Counted from the stretch's first letter, positions 14,913 through 24,050 are shown. The stretch: 64,000 nucleotides of DNA from Streptomyces minutiscleroticus (GCF_014650875.1 NZ_BMVU01000021.1:62001-126000); one strand, 5' to 3'. Made by a program: numbers and translations. Notes: generated from the letters alone by a model not told the origin.

Positions 14913-15911
14913 TCAGCGGGCGGCGAGGAGTTCGAGCGTGTCGATCACACGGTTGGAGAAGCCCCACTCGTTGTCGTACCAGGCGACCACCTTGATGTGC
15001 CGGCCGTCGACGCGGGTGAGGGCCGAGTCGAAGATCGACGAGGCCGGGTTGCCCGTGATGTCGGAGGACACGAGCTCGTCCTCCGAGTACTCCAGGACGC
15101 CCGCGAGGGGCCCCTGGGCCGCGGCGCGGTAGGCCGCCAGCACGTCGTCCCGCGTCACGTCGCGCGCGACGGTCGTGTTCAGCTCGACGATCGAGCCCAC
15201 CGGGACCGGCACGCGGATCGAGTCGCCCGACAGCTTCCCGTCGAGGTTCGGCAGCACGAGGCCGATCGCCTTGGCGGCGCCCGTCGTGGTCGGCACGATG
15301 TTCACGGCGGCGGCGCGGGCGCGGCGGGCGTCGCGGTGCGGGCCGTCCTGCAGGTTCTGCTCCTGCGTGTAGGCGTGCACCGTCGTCATGAAGCCGTGCT
15401 CGATGCCGGCGAGTTCGTCGAGCACCGCGGCCAGCGGTGCGAGCGCGTTGGTCGTGCACGAGGCGTTCGACACCACCGTGTGCAGGGCCGGGTCGTAGGC
15501 GTCGGTGTTGACACCGTAGGCGAGGGTGACGTCGGCACCGTCCGACGGCGCGCTGACGAGCACCTTCCGTGCACCCGCGTCGAGGTGGGCGCGGGCGGCC
15601 TTGGCCGAGGTGAAGCGGCCGGTCGCCTCCAGCACGATGTCGACGCCGAGTTCGGCCCACGGCAGCCGCGCCGGTTCGCGCTCGGCGAGCACCTTGATGC
15701 GCCGACCGTCGACGACGAGCGTGTCCCCGTCGGTGGTCACCGGGCGGCCGAGCCGGCCGGCCGTCGAGTCGTAGGCGAGCAGACGGGCGAGGCCGGCGGG
15801 TTCCGTGAGGTCGTTGACGGCGACGACCTCGAGGTCGCTGTCGCGTTCGAGCAGGGCGCGCAGCACGTTGCGTCCGATGCGGCCGAATCCGTTGATGGCG
15901 ATGCGAGTCAT
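14913..15911 (-). CDS. gap: glyceraldehyde-3-phosphate dehydrogenase
   Basis: 332 residues from ATG 15911, the normal length. It opens TRIAINGFGRIGRNVLRA, with the NAD-selecting D34 in AVNDL. The catalytic C152 sits in SNASCTTNALAPL and the general base H179 in TTVHAYTQEQ. The C-terminal region has AWYDNEWGFSNRVIDTLE. It oxidises glyceraldehyde-3-phosphate to 1,3-bisphosphoglycerate with NAD in glycolysis, in the cytosol. It is not beside pgk or tpi, so it is probably a secondary GAPDH copy. A hairpin terminator follows. Confidence 0.97.
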   Translation of the reverse strand: MTRIAINGFGRIGRNVLRALLERDSDLEVVAVNDLTEPAGLARLLAYDSTAGRLGRPVTTDGDTLVVDGRRIKVLAEREPARLPWAELGVDIVLEATGRFTSAKAARAHLDAGARKVLVSAPSDGADVTLAYGVNTDAYDPALHTVVSNASCTTNALAPLAAVLDELAGIEHGFMTTVHAYTQEQNLQDGPHRDARRARAAAVNIVPTTTGAAKAIGLVLPNLDGKLSGDSIRVPVPVGSIVELNTTVARDVTRDDVLAAYRAAAQGPLAGVLEYSEDELVSSDITGNPASSIFDSALTRVDGRHIKVVAWYDNEWGFSNRVIDTLELLAAR

Positions 15912-16085
15912 GAATGGTGTCCCTTCCGTTCGCCACCCAATCTCGCGCTCGCCGCCCGCCCGCGGCAGTGGCGTGAGCGCCATGGTTCGCAAGGATCGTG
16001 CCAGGCGAGCGGGCCGCCACCCCGGTGCCGGACGGAAGGGCCACCAGCCCCGGGCCGAACGGACCACTCGCCCCGGACCGGACGG

Positions 16086-17114
16086 CTACTCGCCCCGGGC
16101 GAAGGTGCGCCGGTACTCGCTCGGTGTGGTGCCGAGGATGCGCTGGAAGTGCAGCCGCAGGTTCGCGCCGGTGCCGAGACCGACGTCGGCGGCGATCTGC
16201 TCGACGCTCCGCTCCGAACGCTCCAGCAGCTCACGGGCCAGGTCGACCCGGGCGCGCATGACCCACTGCATCGGCGTGTACCCGGTGTCCTCGGCGAAGC
16301 GCCGCGAGAACGTGCGCGGCGACACCGCCGCGTGCCGGGCGAGCGCCTCCAGGGTGAGGGGCTCGGCGAGCCGGTGCAGCGCCCACTCTCGGGTGGCGGC
16401 GAACCGCTCGCCGAGCGGCTCGGGCACGCTGCGCGGCACGTACTGGGCCTGGCCGCCGCTGCGGTAGGGGGCCGCGACCAGGCGCCGGGCCGCGTGGTTC
16501 GATGCGGCCACCCCCAGGTCGCCGCGCAGGATGTGCAGGCACAGGTCGATGCCGGAGGCGGCGCCCGCCGACGTCAGCACACTGCCCTCGTCCACGAACA
16601 GGACGTTCTCGTCGACCCGGACGAGAGGGTGTTTCGCCGCGAGCGCCTGCGTGTAGTGCCAGTGCGTCGTGGCGCGCCTGCCGTCGAGCAGGCCCGTGGC
16701 GGCGAGCGCGAAGGCGCCCGTCGAGATGGCGGCGAGCCGCGCGCCCCGCTCGTGCGCGGCGGTCAGCGCGTCGACGACGGTCCGCGGCGGCTCGTCGCGG
16801 CCGGGGAAGCGGTAGCCGGGGATGAAGACGATGTCGGCCCACTGCAGTGCGTCGAGGCTGTGGGCGACGTGGTACGACAGGCCGTCGCCGCCGGTCACGA
16901 GACCGGGTTCCGCACCGCACACCCGCACCTCGTACGGCATGCTCGCGCGGGTCGTGAACACCTGTGCGGGGATGCCGACATCGAGCGGCTTCGCACCTTC
17001 GAGCACGAGAACGGCGACACGATGCAGACGGGAGGGCGGCACGGGAACAGGGTACGTGGGGCGTCGGGGCGCGAGGCGCGGTGGCCGGGCGGATGCCGAT
17101 CGGGTCTCGGCCAC
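16086..17114 (-). CDS. GlxA-family AraC-type transcriptional regulator
   Basis: 342 residues from GTG 17114; GTG 17042 is an alternative without a better ribosome binding site. Residues 30-200 form a DJ-1/PfpI-like domain (HRVAVLVLEGAKPLDVGIPAQVF, ADIVFIPGYRFPG, LAAISTGAFALAATGLLDGRRATTHW); the nucleophile Cys of true amidases is replaced by Thr in ISTGAF, usual for GlxA regulators. The C-terminal 100 residues are an AraC double helix-turn-helix (LTLEALARHAAVSPRTFSRRFAEDTGYTPMQWVMRARVDLARELLE). Targets unknown; no linked enzyme gene apart from GAPDH downstream on the same strand. Confidence 0.92.
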   Translation of the reverse strand: MAETRSASARPPRLAPRRPTYPVPVPPSRLHRVAVLVLEGAKPLDVGIPAQVFTTRASMPYEVRVCGAEPGLVTGGDGLSYHVAHSLDALQWADIVFIPGYRFPGRDEPPRTVVDALTAAHERGARLAAISTGAFALAATGLLDGRRATTHWHYTQALAAKHPLVRVDENVLFVDEGSVLTSAGAASGIDLCLHILRGDLGVAASNHAARRLVAAPYRSGGQAQYVPRSVPEPLGERFAATREWALHRLAEPLTLEALARHAAVSPRTFSRRFAEDTGYTPMQWVMRARVDLARELLERSERSVEQIAADVGLGTGANLRLHFQRILGTTPSEYRRTFARGE

Positions 17115-17120
17115 CGTTCG

Positions 17121-17144
17121 GGCGGACCGCCGCGGCGGTCCGCC
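17121..17144. terminator. 24-bp perfect palindrome
   Basis: A perfect 24-bp palindrome centred on CCGCGG, between the CAP-domain gene stop (17208) and the GlxA start (17114), both on the minus strand. It is probably the terminator of the CAP-domain gene, although it overlaps the GlxA promoter region and might also be an operator. Confidence 0.55.
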
Positions 17145-17193
17145 GGAACGACGACGGTGTTTCCCGTTCGCCGGAACGGCGACGGTGTTTCCC
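17141..17193. repeat. 25-bp direct repeat pair
   Basis: Copies at 17141-17165 and 17169-17193 begin CGCCGGAACG and end ACGGTGTTTCCC, with a single mismatch. They are separated by three bases and sit between the CAP-domain and GlxA genes. Possible regulator sites or a slippage duplication. Confidence 0.75.
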
Positions 17194-17207
17194 TGCGGGC
17201 GCCGGTG

Positions 17208-17687
17208 TCAGGACTTCGAGCCGAAGTCCTGCGTCCAGTAGGCGCGGCCGTCCTTCTTCACGTAGCCGACGCCTATGTGCTTCAGCGAGCAGTTGACCAC
17301 GTTGGCCCGGTGGTCGGGCGACTTCATCCACGCCTTGACCACGGCGGCGGCCGTGCGCTGGCCGCCGGCGACGTTCTCGGCCAGCGCCCGCCAGCCGGTG
17401 TAGCCCGCCGTCTCGGCCCTGCTCGTCATGGTGCTGCCACTGGAGCCGTCGTGGCCGACGAAATGGTGCTTCGCCATGTCCGCGGAGTGGCGCTGGGCGG
17501 CGTCACCGAGCGCGGCGTTCCGTTTGAGGGCGGAACAGCCGGCCTTGGCCCGTTCGGCGTTGGTCAGCTTGATGACGGCCGCCCGCATGGTGGACGGAGC
17601 GGCCGATGCCGACGCGGGTGCGGCCGTCAATGCGGTGGAGGCGGCCGTGGCGACCAGAAGGGCGGCGAGAGACCGGGGAACTGACAT
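17208..17687 (-). CDS. secreted CAP/SCP-domain protein
   Basis: 159 residues from ATG 17687, with AGGAGAG upstream. A Sec signal peptide covers about residues 1-28 (SVPRSLAALLVATAASTALTAAPASASA). The CAP fold follows: LTNAERAKAGCSALKRNAALGDAAQRHSADMAKHHFVGHDGSSGS, then ENVAGGQRTAAAVVKAWMKSPDHRANVV and HIGVGYVK..AYWTQDFGS. His and Glu at the usual cavity positions (H of the FVGH loop, E of AEN, H of SPDHR) are kept. Bacterial CAP proteins are extracellular and of unclear activity. A promoter-like AT-rich stretch lies at about 17860-17900. Confidence 0.93.
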   Translation of the reverse strand: MSVPRSLAALLVATAASTALTAAPASASAAPSTMRAAVIKLTNAERAKAGCSALKRNAALGDAAQRHSADMAKHHFVGHDGSSGSTMTSRAETAGYTGWRALAENVAGGQRTAAAVVKAWMKSPDHRANVVNCSLKHIGVGYVKKDGRAYWTQDFGSKS

Positions 17688-18433
17688 CTTCTCTCCTCTT
17701 CCTGCGGTAGCTGTTCGGCTGGCGGCCCACACGGTTCGCGCGGGCCGGCTCCGGTCGTCCAGGCCCTCCGGCTGTCGGACCCCGCGCCGCCGATGAAGCG
17801 GTACCTGGCCCGCCCGGACGTTCCGGAGCGAATCCAGTACCACCCCAAAACAGGTGTATGCCTCATTAATATGTGAAAAAGTAGTGAAAGGGTTCATATC
17901 GTACATACAGCACATCGATCGAGGTCGCGGTCGGCGGATCGATCGAGGCCGCGGTCGACTCCACCAGGATCGCGGTCGGCTCGGCGGCCGTCAGGCGGGT
18001 CCGCGCACGGGAAGCCGCCGCGGCGGAGCGGTTCCGGTCCGGCGCGACCGGCCGAGGAACCGTCACATCGTCCACTGCGGGACCGCCGGCTTCCGTAGCT
18101 CGCCCATCCACCGCGCCGGGCCGAGCGCCGTTCGCGCCTGCCGCTCCTTACCGCCCCTCGAGGGACCGGGCCGTCCCCGCGAAGACTCCGTCGCTCCGGA
18201 TGTCCGGTCCGGAGCGTCCGCCGTCTCGACGGGCCCGAACACCACGTTGCGCACACAAGTCACCTGCCGCACCGGGCGATCGGACCGGAATTTCGAGATC
18301 GCGCAACACGGTGTGCGACGGCTCCGCACAGGCCCGGTTCACACGTGTGCGACGCGGTGCACGCCCCTCTTTCCTGGAACGTGACGCCTCCGCGACCTCC
18401 CGGACGCCCCGCGGACGCCACCGTTCCGCACCC
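17688..18433. other. long intergenic stretch, no supported gene
   Basis: About 745 bp. It contains an AT-rich patch at 17861-17905 (TTAATATGTGAAAAAGTAG), likely the CAP-gene promoter, and short repeats of GATCGAGG/CGCGGTCG between about 17915 and 17980. Open frames on both strands are low-complexity and have no convincing start; none was accepted. Confidence 0.5.
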
Positions 18434-18472
18434 TTGACACGGTCATGACCAACCCTTGTATGGTCTAGTCCA
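18434..18472 (+). promoter_or_regulatory. promoter with DasR-like (dre) site
   Basis: TTGACA at 18434-18439 is a perfect -35. The sequence TGGTCTAGTCCA at 18461-18472 matches the core of the Streptomyces DasR element (TGGTCTAGACCA) at all but one base and overlaps or follows the expected -10. DasR represses chitin and N-acetylglucosamine genes, which fits the LPMO and chitinase that follow. Confidence 0.72.
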
Positions 18473-18654
18473 ACAGAACTCGCCGTCCCGTTTGGAGAGT
18501 TGATTCCCTATGGGGAGCAGCTCTCGCCTGCGGGAACGGCGGGAGCGCGTCACCTTCGCGCCTCTTGGCCCCACCCGAGAGGTCGATCTCGTCACGCGCG
18601 GTCCCCCCACACGGCCGTGCGTGCCCGGGACGACCTGTTGTGAAGGAGTTCCGC

Positions 18655-19173
18655 ATGCACGCCAGCAGGAAGGCGGCCGCCCTCGCCGGCGCCGTCCTCG
18701 CCCCCGTTCTCGCCGTGAGCCTCCCCGCCGGCTCGGCGAGCGCCCACGGTTACATCTCCGACCCGCCCAGCCGCCAGGCACAGTGCGCCGCGGGCACGGT
18801 GTCCTGCGGGGACATCACCTACGAGCCCCAGAGCGTCGAGGGCCCCAAGGGCCTGACCAGCTGCAGCGGCGGCAACAGCCGCTTCTCCGAACTGGACGAC
18901 GACAGCAAGGGCTGGGTCGTCACTCCGGTGTCCAAGAACACCACGTTCTCCTGGAAGCTCACCGCACAGCACTCCACCAGCACCTGGGAGTACTACGCCG
19001 GCGGCCGGCGGATCGCCGTCTTCGACGACGGCGGCGCCAAGCCGGGCGCGGTCGTGAACCACCAGGTCGACTTCGGCGGCCTCACCGGCAAGCAGAAGGT
19101 CCTGGCCGTCTGGAACGTGGCCGACACCAGCAACGCCTTCTACGCCTGCATCGACGTCAACGTCGGCGGCTGA
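18655..19173 (+). CDS. secreted chitin-active lytic polysaccharide monooxygenase (AA10)
   Basis: 172 residues from ATG 18655, with GAAGGAG upstream. The signal peptide (residues 1-30) ends GSASA, so the mature enzyme begins HGYISDPPSRQ. H31 becomes the N-terminal histidine of the copper brace; H106 (TAQHSTST) is the second. Cysteines C44, C51, C70 and one near the end (YACIDV) can form the two family disulfides. The single domain has no extra chitin-binding module. It oxidatively cleaves crystalline chitin outside the cell, opening it for hydrolases such as the GH19 enzyme encoded next. Controlled by a DasR-like promoter. Confidence 0.96.
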   Translation: MHASRKAAALAGAVLAPVLAVSLPAGSASAHGYISDPPSRQAQCAAGTVSCGDITYEPQSVEGPKGLTSCSGGNSRFSELDDDSKGWVVTPVSKNTTFSWKLTAQHSTSTWEYYAGGRRIAVFDDGGAKPGAVVNHQVDFGGLTGKQKVLAVWNVADTSNAFYACIDVNVGG

Positions 19174-19183
19174 CAGGCCACTC

Positions 19184-19275
19184 GGGCCGGCTCTGTGAAG
19201 GCCGGCCCGGGCCGGAGGACATGTACCGACCCATCTGGCCGGAGAACGTGTCCCGGCCCGCCCGGGCCGGGACAC
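19184..19275 (+). terminator. two hairpins between LPMO and chitinase genes
   Basis: Stem 1 is GGGCCGGC (19184-19191) with GCCGGCCC (19201-19208). Stem 2 is a 12-13-bp inverted repeat at 19248-19260 and 19263-19275 (GTGTCCCGGCCCG). They probably end or attenuate the LPMO transcript before the chitinase gene. Confidence 0.6.
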
Positions 19276-19379
19276 ACCTTCCGGTCCGCTTCCGGCGCGC
19301 GTTCGCGGCGGCCCCCCACACTCTTCTCCGCCGCGGCCCGCGCCGTCCCCCCACACCCCACTCTTCAGGAGTCGACACC

Positions 19380-20111
19380 GTGCACCGTCGCATCCTCGGT
19401 CTGCTGACCGCCACCGGCGCGGCCGCCGCCCTCTGCACCCCGACGCTCGCCCCGACGGCGTCCGCGCAGCAGGCCGGCGAGGACACCGCCGCCGGGTTCG
19501 TGGTCAGCGAGGCGCAGTTCGACGAGATGTTCCCGAACCGGAACTCGTTCTACACCTACAGCGGCCTCACCGCCGCGCTCGGCGCCTACCCCGGTTTCAC
19601 CAACACCGGCAGCGACACGGTGAAGAAGCAGGAGGCGGCCGCCTTCCTCGCCAACGTCAGCCACGAGACCGGCGGCCTGCAGTACGTGGTGGAGCAGAAC
19701 ACCGCCAACTACCCGCACTACTGCGACACCACCCAGCCCTACGGCTGCCCGGCCGGCAACGACAAGTACTACGGCCGCGGCCCCGTCCAGCTCAGCTGGA
19801 ACTTCAACTACAAGGCCGCGGGCGACGCCCTCGGCATCGACCTGCTCAACAACCCCGACCTCGTGCAGACCGACGCGTCCATCGCCTGGAAGACGGGCCT
19901 GTGGTACTGGAACACCCAGAGCGGCCCCGGCACCATGACGCCGCACGACGCCATCGTCGACGGCGCCGGGTTCGGCGAGACCATCCGCGCCATCAACGGC
20001 AGTCTGGAGTGCAACGGCGGCAACCCGGCCCAGGTCCAGAGCCGGATCGACAACTACCAGCGCTTCACCCAGGTCCTCGGCGTCGAGCCCGGCGGCAACC
20101 TCGGCTGCTGA
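19380..20111 (+). CDS. secreted family GH19 chitinase
   Basis: 243 residues from GTG 19380, with AGGAG upstream. The signal peptide spans about residues 1-29 (ILGLLTATGAAAALC...SAQ). The catalytic domain starts FVVSEAQFDEMFPNRNSFYTYSGLTAAL. E96 in NVSHETGG is the general acid and E105 in YVVEQ the base, spaced nine residues as in ChiC and ChiG. GRGPVQLSWNFNYKAAG is the family's substrate-cleft signature. No chitin-binding domain is attached, unlike ChiC. It hydrolyses chitin with inversion and is the natural partner of the LPMO upstream; it lacks its own visible DasR site. Confidence 0.96.
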   Translation: MHRRILGLLTATGAAAALCTPTLAPTASAQQAGEDTAAGFVVSEAQFDEMFPNRNSFYTYSGLTAALGAYPGFTNTGSDTVKKQEAAAFLANVSHETGGLQYVVEQNTANYPHYCDTTQPYGCPAGNDKYYGRGPVQLSWNFNYKAAGDALGIDLLNNPDLVQTDASIAWKTGLWYWNTQSGPGTMTPHDAIVDGAGFGETIRAINGSLECNGGNPAQVQSRIDNYQRFTQVLGVEPGGNLGC

Positions 20112-20297
20112 GCCCGCGGCCGGCGTCCGGTGACACCGACGCCGGCCCGCTCGGCCCCCGCACGGCCAAGTGGCCGTCGTCCGCCCCCTCCTGCGCACAC
20201 AGGGGGAACGGACGGCGGCCACCGCGGTGTCCGGCCGTCGGCCGTGTCGGCGGACGCCCCACCGGGCGTCCCGCCGTTCCGGCGCGGCGGCCGGGGG

Positions 20298-20510
20298 TCA
20301 GCGTCTGCGGCCGCGCGCGGACCAGCCGCTCCCGACGCCCGCCAGGTGCAGGGCCAGCGCCATGAGGCCCAGAAGCATCACATTGGTCGAGGAGAAGATG
20401 TCGTTGGTCGCGATGTCGGCCGCGTTGATCAGGAAGGCGATGAAGAACAGGACCGCGGAGATGATCGCCAACACGATGTCCGCCCTTTCGGATGACTGAG
20501 GTTGTCGCAC
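20298..20510 (-). CDS. small conserved-looking membrane protein
   Basis: 70 residues from GTG 20510. Residues about 11-29 (ADIVLAIISAVLFFIAFLI) and 41-57 (TNVMLLGLMALALHLAG) form two membrane helices joined by NAADIATNDIFSS; the tail is basic (SARGRRR), so both ends are probably inside. No known function. A longer frame to 20633 exists but its extra part is low-complexity. Short GACCGGTC-containing repeats lie upstream. Confidence 0.75.
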   Translation of the reverse strand: MRQPQSSERADIVLAIISAVLFFIAFLINAADIATNDIFSSTNVMLLGLMALALHLAGVGSGWSARGRRR

Positions 20511-20616
20511 TGCGTGCACTCCGCTTGCCCCTGACTCGCCGGTGCACACGGGCACTTGCCCGGCGAAGTGACGCGGTGAGGACGCGACCGGCCCTCCGGG
20601 AGACCCAGCCCGCCAA

Positions 20617-20649
20617 GGGGCCGGACCGGTCACGGGGCCGGACCGGTCA
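20617..20649. repeat. 16-bp direct repeat pair with GACCGGTC core
   Basis: GGGGCCGGACCGGTCA occurs at 20617-20632 and 20634-20649. The core is palindromic. It lies between the AraC-type gene stop and the small membrane protein gene, upstream of the latter; possible regulator sites. Confidence 0.6.
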
Positions 20650-20666
20650 GGAGGCCGGTCCGCCCG

Positions 20667-21701
20667 TCACTGGCGCAAGGTGTGGCCGGGCGAGGTGCCG
20701 TAGGCGTCGCGGTAGAGCCGGGCGAAGCGGCCCTGGTGCAGGAAGCCCCAGCGCAGGGCGATCGAGGCCACGGTGTCGCCGTCGGACGGGTCGGCGCGGC
20801 GCAGGTCCTGGTGCGCGTGGTCGAGCCGGACCTGGCGCAGGTAGGCGACGGGTGTGGTGTCCAGGTGCCGGCGGAAGGCGTACTGCAGGGCCCGGGGGCT
20901 GACATGGACGGCCGCGGCGATGTCGGCCACCCCGATGTCGGCGTCGGGGTGGGACTCGATGTAGGCGACGGCGCGCCGCAGCAGCGGCGGGGTGGCGTCG
21001 GAGCGGTCGGACGGCTCCCCGGGCGCGGCGGTGCGCGGGAAGGCGGCGGCCGTGGCGGCGGCCAGCATCCGCTCGGCGTTGCTCATGACCAGGGGCTCGG
21101 CCCGTGCCTCCGGGTTGGCCAGCACGTCGTCGGTCAGGTAGGTGACGGTGCGCTTCCACGCCTGCGCCAGCGCCCGGGACCTCGGCTCGCGGCTCGGCAG
21201 GCGCAGCGGTCCGTCCAGCTCGTCGTACACGCCACCGGTCGCTTCGACGAAGGACCGCTCGGAGAGGGTCACGATCCGCAGCTCGGTGTCGTGGGCCCGG
21301 CCGGAGCAGGGCAGGTCGGGTCCGTGGGTACGGACCACGACGTCACCGGGCGCGAGGTACTGGTGGTCGTCCCCGCACCCCACTTCGATACGGCCGCGCG
21401 TCGCCTGTACCAGCACCAGGGCGTTCAGCGGATCGGAGTCGAACCGCCAGTCGGCGGGCACCTGGTAGTCGTCGACGGAGAATGTGCCTCCGTCGGAGCG
21501 GGCGTGCCGGAAGTCGGTCGTCGCCACCGTCGTGTTGATGCCCAGGCGGGCGCCGTAGGTGGCGTCCAGGAAGGCCCACGCGGTCTCGGCGTCGGTGGTG
21601 GCGAACACACGGCGCCCCCGCACCTGGGTGGTCCGCCACGGCCCGCCCGCCGGGGTGGCTCTCGCTGCTTCCCTGTTCAAGGCTCGCTCTCGCACATGCA
21701 C
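20667..21701 (-). CDS. AraC-family transcriptional regulator
   Basis: 344 residues from GTG 21701. The N-terminal 200 residues resemble an AraC effector domain (AWAFLDATYGARLGINTTV, VLVQATRGRIEVGCGDDHQYLAPGDVVV, cupin-like). The C-terminal 110 residues contain the double helix-turn-helix: IGVADIAAAVHVSPRALQYAFRRHLDTTPVAYLRQVRLDHAHQDL and VASIALRWGFLHQGRFARLYRDAYGTSPGHTLR. It is the group of single-copy activators often beside oxidoreductases, but no such gene adjoins it here. Targets unknown. Confidence 0.93.
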   Translation of the reverse strand: MHVRERALNREAARATPAGGPWRTTQVRGRRVFATTDAETAWAFLDATYGARLGINTTVATTDFRHARSDGGTFSVDDYQVPADWRFDSDPLNALVLVQATRGRIEVGCGDDHQYLAPGDVVVRTHGPDLPCSGRAHDTELRIVTLSERSFVEATGGVYDELDGPLRLPSREPRSRALAQAWKRTVTYLTDDVLANPEARAEPLVMSNAERMLAAATAAAFPRTAAPGEPSDRSDATPPLLRRAVAYIESHPDADIGVADIAAAVHVSPRALQYAFRRHLDTTPVAYLRQVRLDHAHQDLRRADPSDGDTVASIALRWGFLHQGRFARLYRDAYGTSPGHTLRQ

Positions 21702-22184
21702 GGTGTGTGGACGGGATGCCGTCCCCCCGCACGATATCCGGTGACGAGACGTCAGCGGGTCACGTCTCCTCGACCGGTGCCATCGAACATCTGCCCGGTC
21801 CCTGCGGGACGTTCCGCGGACGGGCGCTCACCGCCCGGCACGGCGAGCAGCCGGGACAGGTGGCCCGACAGCGCGACGGGGTCTCGGTCGCCTGCCGGCC
21901 GGACCGATGTCCCGGCCGATTCTTCACCCTCTCCTCTTTTCCGTCGGTGCACAGCCCGAAGGACGAACACACCGTCCGGGGAACGTCCCGAAAACGAAGG
22001 GCCGGGCCGGGGTTCCGCGGCCCTTCGGCGTCTGCGTGCCCGCGGTCCCCGCCTCCGCCGGGCCCCGGCTCCCCCGCCCCGTCGGCACGGCGAACCCGCT
22101 GTGCTCGCGCCCGTGCGCCGGCGGCCCGTACATCGCCGTGGGCGCGGGCTGGTCGGGCGGGCGCGGTGCCGGGATGATTCCGGT
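21702..22184. other. intergenic region with a hairpin
   Basis: About 480 bp without a supported gene. It holds a 10-bp stem hairpin (CGAAGGGCCG at 21995-22004 with 22018-22027, 13-base loop) that could end transcription ahead of the MFS gene. Overlapping open frames on both strands look like shadows. Confidence 0.5.
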
Positions 22185-23945
22185 ATGAGCAGCGGCAGTG
22201 AGGGGCCTCGCCCGCCAGGGATGCCACCGGAGCCGTACAGGCAGTCCGAGCCGTACGGGCGGCCCGAACCGTACGAGCAGCCCGAACCGTACGAGCGGCC
22301 CGGGTCGTCGGAGGCGTCGGCGCCGTCTGCCTCGGAGTCCGCGCCCGCCCCGGCGGCTCCTCCGGCTCCGGCGCGAAAGGACGCGGCCGCCGGTGCGGAC
22401 GGGGCCGTGCGGACGGGCACGGCCGTGGGCCGCCGGGTGCTGCTGGCGACCGTGCTCGGTTCGACCATGGCGCTGCTCGACTCCACCGTGGTCAACGTGG
22501 CGCTGCCCCGCATCGGCCGGGACTTCGGCACCGGCATGGCCGCGCTCCAGTGGACCGTGAACGGCTACATGCTCACCCTGGCCGGGCTGATCCTGCTGGG
22601 CGGAGCGCTGGGCGACCGGTACGGGCGCCGGAGGGTCTTCGTCGTCGGCGTGGTGTGGTTCGCGCTCGCCTCGCTGCTGTGCGGCCTCGCCCCGAACGCC
22701 GGGGTCCTGATCGGCGCCCGGGTGCTCCAGGGCGTCGGCGGCGCGCTGCTCACCCCGGGCTCCCTGGCGCTGATCCAGGCGTCCTTCCACCCGGACGACC
22801 GGGCGAAGGCGGTCGGTGTCTGGTCCGGTCTCGGCGGAGTGGGCGCGGCGGTCGGGCCGTTCCTGGGCGGCTGGCTCGTGGACGGGCCGGGCTGGCGCTG
22901 GGTGTTCCTGCTGAACGTGCCGCTGGCCGCGGTGTGCGTGCCGGTGGCCCTGCGGCACGTGCCCGAGTCGCGCGATCCGCACCGGCACGGCCGCTTCGAC
23001 GCCCTGGGCGCGGTCCTCGGCGCGACGGCGCTGGCGCTCGTCACGTACGCCCTGATCGACGGCGTGCCCGTGGCCGGGGCGGCCGGGGTCGCGGTCGGCG
23101 TCGCCCTCGTCCTCGTCGAGCGGCGGCGCCCCGACCCGCTGCTCCCGCCGTCGCTCTTCGCGTCCCGGCTGTTCACCGCCGTCAACGTGGTAACCGTCTG
23201 CGTGTACGCGGCGTTCGGCGGCTTCTTCTTCCTCTCCGCGCTCCAACTCCAGGTCGTCGTCGGCTGGTCCGCGCTCGGCGCCGGCACCGCGCTGCTGCCG
23301 ACGACGGTCCTGATGCTGCTGCTCTCCGGCCGCTCGGGCGCGCTGGCCCAGCGGATCGGGCCGCGGATCCCGCTGACCGCCGGTCCCCTGCTGTGCGCCG
23401 CCGGCATGCTGCTGATGCTGCGCGTGACCGAGGGTTCCGAATACCTTCCCGACGTGCTGCCCGCCCTCGTCGTCCTGGGCCTCGGCATGGTCACCCTGGT
23501 CGCGCCGCTGACCGCCACCGTGCTGGCCTCGGTGGAGACCGGCAAGGCCGGTCTGGCCAGCGGCATCAACAACGCGGCCGCCCGCGCGGCGGGACTCGTC
23601 GCCGTGGCGGCGCTGCCGCTGCTGACCGGCATGGGCCCGGATGCCTACCGCGTGGCCGGGGAGTTCGCCGACGCGTTCCGGACGGCCATGCCGATCTGCG
23701 CGGGGCTGCTGGTGGCGGGCGCCCTGATCGCCTGGGCGGCCGTGCGCGCCCCGGCCGCCGGGGCGGGGAGGGCACCCTCCGGGGCCCGCCCCGAGTGCCG
23801 GATGCACTGCGGGGTGGCGTCACCGCCGCTGGAGGCGGTCTGCGGCCGGCGGGAGGCGGCACGGGACCACGAGCGCCGGACGCCTCCTGACGCCGCCGAA
23901 GGGGGCGGGAGAAGCCGCCGGAAGGGCCGCCGGAGGGGTGGGTGA
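22185..23945 (+). CDS. DHA2-family MFS drug exporter, 14 TM
   Basis: 586 residues from ATG 22185 (weak ribosome binding site). The first 85 residues are a disordered Pro/Glu/Tyr tail with four EPYxx-P repeats. The transporter core begins RRVLLATVLGSTMALLDSTVVNVALPRIGRDF, the DHA2 helix-1 motif, and has motif A GGALGDRYGRRRVFV and motif C GVGAAVGPFLGGWLVDGPGWRWVFLLNVPL. About 14 hydrophobic helices. The C-terminal tail is cytoplasmic and Arg-rich. Proton-driven export of a drug or metabolite; substrate unknown. The AraC-type gene is divergent, 480 bp away. Confidence 0.93.
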   Translation: MSSGSEGPRPPGMPPEPYRQSEPYGRPEPYEQPEPYERPGSSEASAPSASESAPAPAAPPAPARKDAAAGADGAVRTGTAVGRRVLLATVLGSTMALLDSTVVNVALPRIGRDFGTGMAALQWTVNGYMLTLAGLILLGGALGDRYGRRRVFVVGVVWFALASLLCGLAPNAGVLIGARVLQGVGGALLTPGSLALIQASFHPDDRAKAVGVWSGLGGVGAAVGPFLGGWLVDGPGWRWVFLLNVPLAAVCVPVALRHVPESRDPHRHGRFDALGAVLGATALALVTYALIDGVPVAGAAGVAVGVALVLVERRRPDPLLPPSLFASRLFTAVNVVTVCVYAAFGGFFFLSALQLQVVVGWSALGAGTALLPTTVLMLLLSGRSGALAQRIGPRIPLTAGPLLCAAGMLLMLRVTEGSEYLPDVLPALVVLGLGMVTLVAPLTATVLASVETGKAGLASGINNAAARAAGLVAVAALPLLTGMGPDAYRVAGEFADAFRTAMPICAGLLVAGALIAWAAVRAPAAGAGRAPSGARPECRMHCGVASPPLEAVCGRREAARDHERRTPPDAAEGGGRSRRKGRRRGG

Positions 23946-24050
23946 CGGTGCCGCCGCCCGCCCCGAAAAGCGCTCGTCGTGACGCGCCGGGGCTGGTAGG
24001 AGTGTGGTCGCCCCGCACCGACCCGCGGGTTCACGACGGAGGGATCAGCC

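Noticed and set aside
17854..18384. 176-codon + strand frame in the region before the LPMO promoter
   Set aside because: Repeat-like Arg/Gly content, no ribosome binding site, competing frames on the other strand.
18510..19379. Long + strand frame joined in front of the chitinase
   Set aside because: It reads the LPMO gene in the wrong frame; the chitinase has its own GTG with AGGAG and a signal peptide.
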